From the NCBI GenBank assembly GCA_019873685.1, contig JAIOAT010000003.1:1-64000 (forward strand): DNA of 64,000 nt. The letters are read 5' to 3'. Below are positions 1-7,780 of this stretch, piece by piece; position 1 is the first letter of the stretch, and the number at the start of each line of letters is the position of its first letter. The notes under the pieces were generated by a model. It was not told the DNA's origin. It was given only the letters and a program-made list of their open reading frames with translations, and did no database searches. This DNA is from Chloroflexota bacterium. GTDB taxonomy: Bacteria > Chloroflexota > Anaerolineae > Aggregatilineales > Ch27. The translations under genes were made by a program, and so were the position numbers.

Positions 1-73
1 AGAAGGGCCGTAGCAGGCCCGGAACGCGCCCTGCAGGTCATTTTTGACCTGTGGGCGGCCAGCGGCGCGACGG
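1..73 (+). other. Array-proximal flank (partial leader or upstream gene end)
   Basis: There is no repeat copy in these 73 bases. Since the degenerate repeat lies at the right end of the array, a leader is expected on this side. However, the stretch is GC-rich rather than AT-rich, and frame 1 stays open through it into the first repeat, so it could also be coding or an over-long spacer. It contains a perfect 7-bp inverted repeat, CAGGTCA at 34-40 and TGACCTG at 45-51, around TTTT. I cannot decide between leader and gene end from this fragment. Confidence 0.35.
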
Positions 74-1930
74 GACGTACGTCCTTCAATTGCCCTTCGG
101 GGCACTGAAACCCCTCTCGGCTGGTTGCCGATTAGTCACTGTCCAGGACGTACGTCCTTCAATTGCCCTTCGGGGCACTGAAACGAGGTGATTTTGCCGT
201 AGCGCCACAGGTCACGATGCGACGTACGTCCTTCAATTGCCCTTCGGGGCACTGAAACCCGCTCCGTTGCGCCGTCTGCGTCAGCCGCGGGTTCTGGGAC
301 GTACGTCCTTCAATTGCCCTTCGGGGCACTGAAACCTGATGCTTCCGCTCGTGGCGAAAACGGGTATACGCGACGTACGTCCTTCAATTGCCCTTCGGGG
401 CACTGAAACATCTTCGGCGGGCAATGGCTCTATCATCGCGCTGTGTGACGTACGTCCTTCAATTGCCCTTCGGGGCACTGAAACGCCTCAAGGTGATCAA
501 GGATCGCCTCGGCTTTGGTCAGACGTACGTCCTTCAATTGCCCTTCGGGGCACTGAAACCTTGGAATAGCATCTTCGGCGATAACGGCCTGTTTGGACGT
601 ACGTCCTTCAATTGCCCTTCGGGGCACTGAAACCAGTTTACGCCCTGAGCCAGTGACGTCGGCCAGTGCGACGTACGTCCTTCAATTGCCCTTCGGGGCA
701 CTGAAACAGTACAGGCCACCCTGCAGGGCGGCCTGGACAACTGCGACGTACGTCCTTCAATTGCCCTTCGGGGCACTGAAACGGGTGACATCCGGCAGTC
801 ATTTTCATAGTCGGAATACACCCGGCATGCTATCTCGACTTCGAAGTCTGACGTACGTCCTTCAATTGCCCTTCGGGGCACTGAAACTTATGATAGGTTA
901 TGATAATTGGACTTATCAGCACAGACGTACGTCCTTCAATTGCCCTTCGGGGCACTGAAACGCATATACCCAGGCAGGGAAATTACGAAGTGCTAATGGA
1001 CGTACGTCCTTCAATTGCCCTTCGGGGCACTGAAACGGGTGACCAAGGGTCGTCATGTTCATAGCATGACCTTTACGTACGTCCTTCAATTGCCCTTCGG
1101 GGCACTGAAACCTGCTCCAATTTCTGCGATACGCATTCTGTCGCTGAGCGTACGTCCTTCAATTGCCCTTCGGGGCACTGAAACCCAGCCAGCGTGTACA
1201 GGACGCTGGCGGCGAATTCTAGACGTACGTCCTTCAATTGCCCTTCGGGGCACTGAAACTGAAGCCAGTAATCACTTTCGAGCCACTGGCTGATACAGAC
1301 GTACGTCCTTCAATTGCCCTTCGGGGCACTGAAACTTGTCTTATCCTCCTTCGCTTGCCTTGACACCACTATGAGACGTACGTCCTTCAATTGCCCTTCG
1401 GGGCACTGAAACTGTGGTGACGCTGGGAACATATCGTATGACATTGTCTGACGTACGTCCTTCAATTGCCCTTCGGGGCACTGAAACTCCGCCTAAAAAC
1501 ATGATTTGCCCGCGGGATAACCCGACGTACGTCCTTCAATTGCCCTTCGGGGCACTGAAACTTTGCCACCGCCCGGCGATACTTGGCGATTCTGTCCAGA
1601 CGTACGTCCTTCAATTGCCCTTCGGGGCACTGAAACCGAACCAGTTGCCACCCTTCGGCGTGCTGATAAACAGACGTACGTCCTTCAATTGCCCTTCGGG
1701 GCACTGAAACTCTACAATCCAGACCTAGGCACGGTCTGGCAGTGTAGACGTACGTCCTTCAATTGCCCTTCGGGGCACTGAAACAATCATGACTCCCGGC
1801 GTGATCAAACTGGATGGCGACGTACGTCCTTCAATTGCCCTTCGGGGCACTGAAACAGAGGAGAGACCCCCCATGTTCACTTTGACGGGGTGGACGTACG
1901 TCCTTCAATTGCCCTTCGGGGCACTGAGGG
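74..1930 (+). CRISPR. CRISPR array, 25 repeats and 24 spacers
   Basis: The repeat unit is about 38 nt. It starts GACGTACGTCCTTCAATTGC and ends GGGGCACTGAAAC. The conserved 36-nt core begins at 76, 149, 223, 300, 374, 449, 524, 598, 672, 747, 852, 926, 1001, 1076, 1149, 1224, 1300, 1377, 1452, 1526, 1601, 1675, 1749, 1821 and 1895. Measured between cores, including the usual GA, spacers are 36-41 nt, except for one of 69 nt at 783-851. The + orientation is supported by the 3' end ACTGAAAC, which would form an 8-nt crRNA 5' handle, and by decay of the last repeat (AAAC replaced by GGGT at 1928-1931). The repeat folds as TGCCC-TTCG-GGGCA. The neighbouring CARF and HEPN genes point to a type III system; the subtype cannot be set without cas10 or other core genes. 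Confidence 0.98.
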
Positions 1931-1931
1931 T

Positions 1932-1966
<35 letters not shown>

Positions 1967-2050
1967 CCCCCCTCCACCCCCCTCCTACGGCCATCCCGCC
2001 AGCGAGAGCAATCGGCGCCAATGGCCGGGCCTCTACAGGAGGATTTGCCC

Positions 2051-2272
2051 ATGATTAGCGAGAATCACCTTGAGCTTCTTGGCATCCTGTTCATCGGGAT
2101 CATTGTTCCCTCAGTGGCCTTTGTGGCAGCACTCGTTATCCTGTTCCCGCACATCATTCTGGGGCGGCCATCGGCGGCGCTTACCCCATCCCGCTCTTCG
2201 TCCACGACGTTTGACGCACGGTATGGGACACCTGCCGGGAAAGGCATTCCGAACCCCGACCGGCGCTTGTGA
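2051..2272 (+). CDS. Small single-span membrane protein, unknown function
   Basis: This 73-residue protein is not a family I recognise. The start is set by AGGAGG at 2037-2042, eight bases before the ATG. Residues about 9-32 form one strongly hydrophobic helix (LLGILFIGIIVPSVAFVAAL), followed by a Pro/Ser/Arg-rich hydrophilic tail, so it is probably a bitopic inner-membrane protein. It is the first gene after the CRISPR array and faces the CARF/Csx1 genes on the same strand, about 900 bases away. A membrane partner of the CRISPR effector genes is possible but rests only on position. The clean ribosome binding site argues that it is real. Confidence 0.6.
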   Translation: MISENHLELLGILFIGIIVPSVAFVAALVILFPHIILGRPSAALTPSRSSSTTFDARYGTPAGKGIPNPDRRL

Positions 2273-2370
2273 CAGCCTGAGCCTCCCTGAATGATGATCA
2301 TGGCTGCCTCTACCGTTTCCTGGCGTTCACCCCCGATTGGTGAAGCCCTCGGTCATCGCGGCAATGGACC

Positions 2371-2388
2371 TGCCCTGCAGGGCACTGA
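2371..2388 (+). repeat. CRISPR-repeat-like half-site outside the array
   Basis: The sequence TGCCCTGCAGGGCACTGA matches the 3' half of the CRISPR repeat (TGCCCTTCGGGGCACTGA) at 15 of 18 positions. The stem and the ACTGA are kept and only the loop region is changed, which makes TGCCCTGCAGGGCA a perfect 14-bp palindrome. It lies about 440 bases past the last array repeat. It may be a decayed repeat or a chance hairpin; the 5' half of the repeat is not recognisable here. Confidence 0.35.
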
Positions 2389-2458
2389 GCGGTGACCGGC
2401 GCGCGGCATGACTGGCTGCCAGCCGGTCAGAAGTGCACGATCGACAGAGGGAGATAGC

Positions 2459-2767
2459 ATGGACTACTATTCCACTGATTATTCGGCTTACGTTATCTGT
2501 GCGTCTGGCATCTGGCTGTTGCTCGGGCTGTTTGCCGGGTACCTCAACGCGAACAGGGGCAACTCGTTTACGGTGGGCTGCCTGCTTGGCGCCCTGCTCG
2601 GCCCCATCGGCCTGATCATCGTCCTGCTTCTGGATAGAAACGATTCAGAACTGGAACGCCGCAGCGTGGCCTCTGGCCAGACACGGTACTGCCCGTACTG
2701 TGCGGAACTGGTGAGGCAGGACGCAAAGGTCTGCAAGCACTGCGGCAGGGACATTTCCCACGCGTAA
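2459..2767 (+). CDS. Membrane protein with C-terminal zinc ribbon
   Basis: This 102-residue protein has two predicted membrane helices (about residues 10-28 and 37-58). They are followed by a cytoplasmic zinc ribbon of the CPYC-x10-CKHCG type near residues 79-97, with four cysteines well placed to bind one zinc. The start ATG is preceded by GAGGGAG. Small membrane proteins with a terminal zinc ribbon are common and mostly uncharacterised; the ribbon may contact nucleic acid or a protein partner. It sits on the same strand as the neighbouring small membrane genes and the CARF/Csx1 genes. No function is assigned. Confidence 0.8.
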   Translation: MDYYSTDYSAYVICASGIWLLLGLFAGYLNANRGNSFTVGCLLGALLGPIGLIIVLLLDRNDSELERRSVASGQTRYCPYCAELVRQDAKVCKHCGRDISHA

Positions 2768-2885
2768 ACATCGTCGGTAGCGTCAAATAGCCACTGGCCC
2801 TGCGGGGAGGGGGTAGCCAGCGCTCCCCCCTCCCCGTAGCATCCTGGCGATAATGGAGCGGGATTGCGTAAGGAGGATGCAGACA

Positions 2886-3089
2886 ATGGAGCCTGGGCGC
2901 ATCTGCATGGGGGCGGTTTTCCTGGGTAGCGCCATCTTCAGCATCTGGGTGGGCAACAAAATCTGGCCGATCTGGAAGCGTTTCATCTGGGGCGACGATT
3001 GGAGCGACCCGCGCCGGGATGGGGATGTCCTGGGGCATCTGCTGATGCTGGACATCCTCGACCACATGAACCATGACGATCGTGATTAG
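2886..3089 (+). CDS. Small membrane protein, unknown function
   Basis: This is a predicted 67-residue protein. I chose the ATG at 2886 because AGGAGG lies at 2871-2876, nine bases upstream; in-frame ATGs at 2853 and 2877 fit the ribosome binding site less well. Residues about 5-25 form one hydrophobic segment. The tail is rich in Trp, Asp and His (SDPRRDGD, then LDILDHMNHDD), which could bind metal. The gene ends 84 bases before the CARF-HTH gene on the same strand. No family is recognised. Its position and ribosome binding site are the only reasons to think it belongs with the CRISPR accessory genes. Confidence 0.55.
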   Translation: MEPGRICMGAVFLGSAIFSIWVGNKIWPIWKRFIWGDDWSDPRRDGDVLGHLLMLDILDHMNHDDRD

Positions 3090-3173
3090 CCAAATAAGTA
3101 CAAATACTCATGCACTTGCCAGCAGCCCGTGCTATGCTGGAAATGCTTCGCCGATCAGGAGGTAAAGCTACTC

Positions 3174-3989
3174 ATGCCCGATCTGTTTGTCGCCACGCTC
3201 GGCCAGCGCCCGGAAGCGATCACCGTCGCGCTGGATCTGCTCAAGGACCGCTACCACTTCGCCGGGGCGGTCATCCTGCACACCGAGCCGCATCTTTCCG
3301 GCATCGCCGAAGCGCGGGAACGGCTGGCGGCTGTCTTCACCAGCGACTATCCCGGCCTGACTGTGCAGTGGCACGAGATCCACGGCGCGGATGGCGGGCC
3401 GCTGCTGGACATCACCAGCCAGGACACGGCCAACGCCTACTTTCAGGATGTGTTGACCACCCTGCGCTACTATCGGAACGAGGGGTATACCATCCACCTG
3501 CTGGTCGCTGGCGGGCGCAAGGCGATGAGCGTCTATGCGACGCTGGCGGCGGCGCTGGTCTTTGGCCCCCGCGATCGGGTGTGGACGGTGCTCTCGCCGG
3601 AGGAGATGTTGCGTTCTGGCGGGTTCCACATCCCGCCGGGGCTGCGCGATCAGGTGACGCTGGTTGACCTGCCGGTGCTGCCGCCGCGCCTGAATGCGGC
3701 GGAGGTCGCCGCGCTGGACAGGCCGTTCGAGGTCATCGAGCGCCGCCGCGATCCGCGCCGGGTGCTGCTCAGCCGCCTGACTCCCACCGAGAGGGAATTG
3801 GTCGAGCTGTTTGAGCAACATCCGCACGCCAGTGACGCGCGGCTGGCCCAGATGCTTGGCAAAGAGCGGCGCACGGTCGAAAATCAGATGCGTTCCATCT
3901 ACCAGAAGATGTCCGATCTCTACGAGGGAACGGAGAAAGCAACCCGCAAGCGCCAGGTCCTGCTGGACATCCTGGCCGGGCGGGTGTGA
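3174..3989 (+). CDS. CARF-HTH CRISPR accessory protein (Cas_NE0113-like)
   Basis: This 271-residue protein has two parts. Residues 1-170 look like a CARF domain of the NE0113 (TIGR02584) family: an opening ATLGQ strand-loop at residues 7-11, then LHTEP at 35-39, then the ligand-site motif AGGRKAMS at 112-119. Members of this family are annotated as CRISPR-associated ring nucleases. Residues 202-251 form a LuxR/sigma4-like helix-turn-helix (LTPTERELVELF, then ERRTVENQMRSIYQKM). The expected role is to sense, and perhaps cleave, cyclic oligoadenylate and to control transcription, by analogy with CARF-HTH regulators such as Csa3. The start at 3174 is preceded by AGGAGG at 3157-3162. The csx1 gene follows 43 bases later. 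Which ligand it binds and whether it is catalytic cannot be read from the sequence. Confidence 0.85.
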   Translation: MPDLFVATLGQRPEAITVALDLLKDRYHFAGAVILHTEPHLSGIAEARERLAAVFTSDYPGLTVQWHEIHGADGGPLLDITSQDTANAYFQDVLTTLRYYRNEGYTIHLLVAGGRKAMSVYATLAAALVFGPRDRVWTVLSPEEMLRSGGFHIPPGLRDQVTLVDLPVLPPRLNAAEVAALDRPFEVIERRRDPRRVLLSRLTPTERELVELFEQHPHASDARLAQMLGKERRTVENQMRSIYQKMSDLYEGTEKATRKRQVLLDILAGRV

Positions 3990-4032
3990 GAGGGCTTTGC
4001 AGTTGGGTTCTGAATGCTGGAAGGAGGTTCTT

Positions 4033-5193
4033 ATGACAACAGTTCTGCTTTCCACTCTTGGCAGAGGCAATTACTCTGAAACGACTTATCGGTTTCCAGA
4101 TGGCCGGCAATACAAGACCAGTTACTGCACACATGCTATTGCTGAGACATTCCAGCCTGACGAGACGATCGTGTTCCTGACCGCAGGAGCTACAGCCGAA
4201 CACTGGGAAACACTCCAACTCTATTTTGGAGACAAGAAGCTGGAGAGGCAGGATATCCCGGATGGAGCAACTGAAGAGGAACTGTGGCGCATTTTCCGCG
4301 TGATCACCGACCGGGTCGTCGCCATGCCCGGTGATATCGAGCTATACCTCGATATCACCCATGCGTTCCGCTCACTCCCGCTTTTGCTCGTGATTGCGTC
4401 GGCTTATTTGCGCCAGGCTCGAAATGTCACGATCAAGGATATTTTCTACGGGGCATACGACGCCAGAGTTGACAATGTTACGCCGGTGTTCAGCCTGCTT
4501 ACTTTCGTGACACTCTTTGACTGGATGAACGGTGTCGACGCATTCTCACACACCGGGGATAGCGCCATTCTTGCGCAGTTGCTCCGCCGGACGCGACTTC
4601 CCAAATCGGCCAATGGGCAGGGCCAGTCCAATGACCTCGGTGAGATCGCTGATACCCTCGAAAGGCTGACGCTGGATCTGGAGCTTCTACGGGTTGATGC
4701 CATTCTCACCGGAGCAGCAAGACTGCAGCGTCAGCTAAACACCATTGAGAACGCGCTTCCGGCGTATGCTCATCCGTTTGCCATTCTGCTGCAGAAAGTC
4801 AGATCGACCTATGGCCGTTTTGCCCTTGCTTCACCGCGCCGGAATCTGGCTGAAACGCTTGACCGCCAGCTCAAACTGATCTCCTGGTTCATTCAGCATG
4901 GGCGGCTCGTTGCTGCTACGCTCCTTGCCCGTGAGTGGTTCATTTCCTGGCAGATGTTCAAGAGTAACAGCAAGGTCGAAGAGATCTATGACAGAGACCA
5001 GAGGGAGCACTTCTCAAAGGAAGAAATCGAAGCGGGCCTATCCCAGAATGAGAGTGCTGTCTGGCGTAACCTGCGCAGCATCCGCAACGATGTGGGCCAC
5101 GTTAGCTACAACCGACAAACACGGTCTGCAGCAGAAATCCAGAAGAGCGTGAACAACATCCAGGCGAAACTCGAAGCGCTGTTTCGGAAATAA
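4033..5193 (+). CDS. csx1: Csx1/Csx2-type CARF-HEPN ribonuclease (TIGR02221, TM1812 family)
   Basis: This 386-residue type III CRISPR effector is expected to bind cyclic oligoadenylate made by Cas10 and then degrade RNA. The N-terminal CARF domain shows LSTLGRGNY at residues 6-14 and the family signature DITHAFRSLP at 107-116. The C-terminal HEPN domain carries the catalytic R-x4-H motif RNDVGH at residues 351-356. AAGGAGG at 4021-4027 fixes the start. The gene lies between the CARF-HTH gene and csx15, presumably in one operon. Its last 52 coding bases are part of an 84-bp segment repeated 116 bases downstream. This family belongs to the TM1812 (Csx2) branch, which is often grouped with Csx1. 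Confidence 0.93.
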   Translation: MTTVLLSTLGRGNYSETTYRFPDGRQYKTSYCTHAIAETFQPDETIVFLTAGATAEHWETLQLYFGDKKLERQDIPDGATEEELWRIFRVITDRVVAMPGDIELYLDITHAFRSLPLLLVIASAYLRQARNVTIKDIFYGAYDARVDNVTPVFSLLTFVTLFDWMNGVDAFSHTGDSAILAQLLRRTRLPKSANGQGQSNDLGEIADTLERLTLDLELLRVDAILTGAARLQRQLNTIENALPAYAHPFAILLQKVRSTYGRFALASPRRNLAETLDRQLKLISWFIQHGRLVAATLLAREWFISWQMFKSNSKVEEIYDRDQREHFSKEEIEAGLSQNESAVWRNLRSIRNDVGHVSYNRQTRSAAEIQKSVNNIQAKLEALFRK

Positions 5194-5341
5194 CCTATGA
5201 ACCTCCTCAACCTCTCGCACCCGCTTACGTCGCGCCAACTCGAGCAAATCCAGGCCGGAAGAGCGTGAACAACATCCAGGCGAAACTCGAAGCGCTGTTT
5301 CGGAAATAACCTATGAACCTCCTCAACCTCTCGCACCCGCT
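5142..5341 (+). repeat. 84-bp direct duplication spanning csx1 end and csx15 start
   Basis: Bases 5142-5225 are identical to 5258-5341. The repeated unit covers the last codons of csx1, its stop, the short spacer and the first ten codons of csx15. Beyond the identical block, 5226-5257 and 5342-5373 remain clearly related but diverged, at roughly three quarters identity. The result is one intact csx1, a broken csx15 start, a non-coding copy of the csx1 tail, then the intact csx15. Confidence 0.95.
5197..5268 (+). pseudogene. csx15: Truncated csx15 5' fragment
   Basis: An ATG three bases after the csx1 stop opens a 23-codon frame that begins like intact Csx15 (MNLLNLSHPLT). It continues with a related but not identical SRQLEQIQA, then runs into the duplicated csx1 tail and stops. 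The divergence after codon 10 shows that this fragment comes from a different csx15 allele than the intact copy downstream. It is almost surely not functional as a protein, but it may still affect translation of the real gene. Confidence 0.85.
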
Positions 5342-5693
5342 CACCGGGCGGCAGCTCGAGCAACTCCAGGCGCTGGTCGGGCAACCGGCCAGCGCCGTCA
5401 TCGAGGCGCGCGTCCAGTTTAATCTTGAGCAGTCCTTCGTTGATCAGGTGATCAAACTGCTGGATGACCTCAACATCCCGCCGGAGCGCTGGCAGGGCGA
5501 ACCCTGGCTGGTGCTGCTGCCTTCGCTCAATTACATTGCGGCGATCCTGCTGGCAGAACTACACGGGCGTATGGGCCACTTCCCGACCATTGTGCGCCTG
5601 CGCCCCGTGCCGAACGCACTGGTGACCGAGTACGAGGTCGCCGAGATCGTCAACCTGGAACAGGTGCGCCAGGCAGCGCGCGCCCGCCGCTGA
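5313..5693 (+). CDS. csx15: Csx15-family CRISPR accessory protein
   Basis: This 126-residue protein matches the small Csx15 family that accompanies type III CRISPR loci. It has an N-terminal LLNLSHPLT strand and loop, a central block LLPSLNYIAAILLAELHGRM at about residues 68-87, and a closing VRLRP / EVAEIVNLEQVR segment. Csx15 proteins are thought to bind or break down cyclic oligoadenylate and so damp the Csx1 response; I state this from memory of the family, not from residues visible here. The ATG at 5313 keeps the same short spacing to the duplicated csx1 stop as the broken copy has. It ends the accessory operon. Confidence 0.85.
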   Translation: MNLLNLSHPLTGRQLEQLQALVGQPASAVIEARVQFNLEQSFVDQVIKLLDDLNIPPERWQGEPWLVLLPSLNYIAAILLAELHGRMGHFPTIVRLRPVPNALVTEYEVAEIVNLEQVRQAARARR

Positions 5694-5711
5694 TGATCAG
5701 CCATCCACGCA

Positions 5712-5745
5712 CAGGCGCCCGCAGCGCGATCGCTCCGGGCGCCTG
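5712..5745. terminator. Hairpin between convergent csx15 and permease genes
   Basis: A perfect 10-bp inverted repeat (CAGGCGCCCG and CGGGCGCCTG) with a 14-nt loop lies just after csx15. It faces the end of the convergent transporter operon, so it probably stops transcription from both sides. The T-run is weak. Confidence 0.6.
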
Positions 5746-5848
5746 TTGGTTGCGCGGCGCTTCCTGCAGCCGAATTTCCCTGGCGGCAAACCGGTTCAGT
5801 CTCTACCGTTAACGCAGCACATCCCGCCGGATGGTCCGTGGTTCAGGG

Positions 5849-6715
5849 CTACATCCCGGCCATGCCGGTGAAGGTGATTCCTTTGAGAATCTGGCGCTGG
5901 AAGAAGGCGTAGAAGATGAGTACTGGCACGCTGGCGATCACTGCCCCGGCCTGCACCAGCGACTGCTCGCGGGTGTAATATGCGCTGGAAAGCACGGTCA
6001 GCCCGACCGGCAGCGTACGCATCTCCAGCCGGTTCAGCACAATCAGCGGCCAGAACAGATCATTCCAGCTCCCCAGGAAGACGAAGATCGCCAGGGCGGT
6101 CAGAGCCGAGGAAGACATCGGCAGGATGATGCGCCAGTAGATGCCAAAGCGGGTAGCGCCATCAAGAATGGCGGCTTCTTCCAGTTCGCGCGGGATGCCC
6201 AGGAAGAACTGGCGCAACATGAATACCGCGAAAACGTTGGCCATCGCCGGCCAGATCAGGGCGTGGTAGGTATCCAGCCACTTGAAATCGCGCATCAGCA
6301 AGAAGATCGGGATCAGCGTCACCTGGGCCGGGATCACCAGCGCAGAGAGCATGATGAAGAAGATGATATCCCGCCCCGGGAAACGCAGCCGGGCGAAAGA
6401 ATAGGCAGCCAGGCTGGTAATGAACAGAGTGAGGATCGTGGTGATCGTACTGACAAAGAGGCTGTTTACGAACCAGTGCCCGATGGCCAGATCCTGCCGG
6501 GTGAAGAGAGTCTGGTAGTTTTCCAGCGTTGGATGCTGGGGGATAAACTGTGGGGGCCAGTCCCAGACCTCGCTATTGGGCGTAAGCGACTGCGAGATCA
6601 TCCACATGATCGGGAAGAACACCACGAAAGCGATGAACAGCAACACAATCTGAACCAGCGTCTTCTTCAGCAGCTGGATCCTTCTGTAGCCGACATCACT
6701 GTATGCAGCAGCCAT
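5849..6715 (-). CDS. Sugar ABC transporter permease (MalG-like, CUT1)
   Basis: This 288-residue inner-membrane protein has about six membrane helices. It carries the EAA loop that docks with the ATPase (EAAILDG at residues 180-186, then an IILP end). The short cytoplasmic N-terminus and C-terminal [12 protein letters not shown] ending are usual for MalG-type subunits. The start is preceded by GGAGG. It is the last gene of the regulator-SBP-permease-permease operon, 13 bases after the MalF-like gene. No ATPase is encoded in the operon, so a shared MsmK-like ATPase elsewhere must power it. The substrate is unknown. Confidence 0.92.
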   Translation of the reverse strand: MAAAYSDVGYRRIQLLKKTLVQIVLLFIAFVVFFPIMWMISQSLTPNSEVWDWPPQFIPQHPTLENYQTLFTRQDLAIGHWFVNSLFVSTITTILTLFITSLAAYSFARLRFPGRDIIFFIMLSALVIPAQVTLIPIFLLMRDFKWLDTYHALIWPAMANVFAVFMLRQFFLGIPRELEEAAILDGATRFGIYWRIILPMSSSALTALAIFVFLGSWNDLFWPLIVLNRLEMRTLPVGLTVLSSAYYTREQSLVQAGAVIASVPVLIFYAFFQRQILKGITFTGMAGM

Positions 6716-6728
6716 GGCCGTCCTCCAG

Positions 6729-7658
6729 CTATTCTTCTTCCCGCCGACCGAAGAAGCGGAACTGAATCAGGGTCAGGACAATCATGACAATCCCCAGGGC
6801 TACCGCCATCGCAGCGCCATAGCCCATACGGTAAAAACGCCAGGCCGTGTAGTACAGGTGCATGATCACGGTGTAGGAGCTGCGTCCCGGACCGCCGCCA
6901 GTGATGATGAAGGACTGGCCAAACACCTGCAAGTGGGCGATGAACTGGGTCACCGTCACAAACAGAATCGTCGGGCGGAGCAGCGGCAACGTCACAAAAC
7001 GAAAACGCTGCCAGGCGTTAGCGCCATCGATTTTGGCTGCTTCGTAGAGATGCTCCGGGATGGCCTGCAGCCCGGCCATAAACACCAGCATGGGGAAACC
7101 AAAGCCCCACCAGATGGTCACCAGACTCAGCGATGGAATCACGATGTTCGGATCCGCTGTCCAGGGCACCGGCGCGATTCCGAATTTAGACAAGAAATAG
7201 TTCAGTACCCCAAATTCTTTATTCAAAATCCAGCTCCAGATCACGCAGACACTGGAGACCGAGAGCAACACCGGAGCGTAGAACACCACCCGGTAAAGCG
7301 TCTGGAACCGGATCGGCTGGATCACCACCAGCGCTGCTGCCAGGGAGATGAGGGTATTACCGATAACCGTCAGGACGGCAAACAGACTTGTATTCCTGAG
7401 CGAGAGCCACCACAGGTCATCGTTCATTAGCTCCCGGAAGTTATTGAGGCCGATGTAGGGGTGTTCCGGCATCAGGACTTCCCATTGCCGGAAGCTCATC
7501 AGGATCGCCTGGATGGCCGGCCAGACACGAAAAATCACAAAAAAAGCCACGAACGGCAGAATGAACAGGAAACCCGTGACGGCTTCTTGCCTGCGCAATG
7601 TGAACTGAAACTGCCCGATCCTACCCTGTAGCGTTGGTCCTGTGGCCACCTTCTGCAT
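6729..7658 (-). CDS. Sugar ABC transporter permease (MalF-like, CUT1)
   Basis: This 309-residue multi-span membrane protein has the EAA motif EAAKIDG at residues 206-212, followed by FVTLPLLRP. The N-terminal cytoplasmic segment with conserved [15 protein letters not shown] entry into helix 1 is typical of MalF-type CUT1 permeases. GAGGAGG precedes the ATG. It follows the solute-binding-protein gene after a 122-bp gap that contains a strong hairpin, and it pairs with the MalG-like subunit next to it. Confidence 0.92.
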   Translation of the reverse strand: MQKVATGPTLQGRIGQFQFTLRRQEAVTGFLFILPFVAFFVIFRVWPAIQAILMSFRQWEVLMPEHPYIGLNNFRELMNDDLWWLSLRNTSLFAVLTVIGNTLISLAAALVVIQPIRFQTLYRVVFYAPVLLSVSSVCVIWSWILNKEFGVLNYFLSKFGIAPVPWTADPNIVIPSLSLVTIWWGFGFPMLVFMAGLQAIPEHLYEAAKIDGANAWQRFRFVTLPLLRPTILFVTVTQFIAHLQVFGQSFIITGGGPGRSSYTVIMHLYYTAWRFYRMGYGAAMAVALGIVMIVLTLIQFRFFGRREEE

Positions 7659-7730
7659 GATAGAATCCTCCTCGCCTGTTCATGCCGCCAGCGTAATTCG
7701 ATTGTAGCTTGCGCAGGGCTTCGGGCAAGA

Positions 7731-7761
7731 GTGGAGGAGCCTGCCAGGCAAGCTCCTCCAC
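7731..7761 (-). promoter_or_regulatory. Intercistronic hairpin after solute-binding-protein gene
   Basis: A perfect 10-bp inverted repeat, GTGGAGGAGC at 7731-7740 and GCTCCTCCAC at 7752-7761, lies between the binding-protein stop and the permease start. There is no T-run on the transcribed strand. Such a hairpin would slow 3' decay of the binding-protein message or cause partial termination, giving more binding protein than permease. Confidence 0.7.
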
Positions 7762-7780
7762 AGGGTCCACACCTGATTGA

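Noticed and set aside
281..1781. Several open frames of 60-120 codons inside the array on both strands
   Set aside because: They repeat the same translated repeat unit and exist only because the repeat lacks stops in these frames.
2051..5693. cas1, cas2, cas6 or cas10 in this window
   Set aside because: No reading frame here shows their motifs (HD, GGDD, integrase or RAMP); only accessory genes are present.
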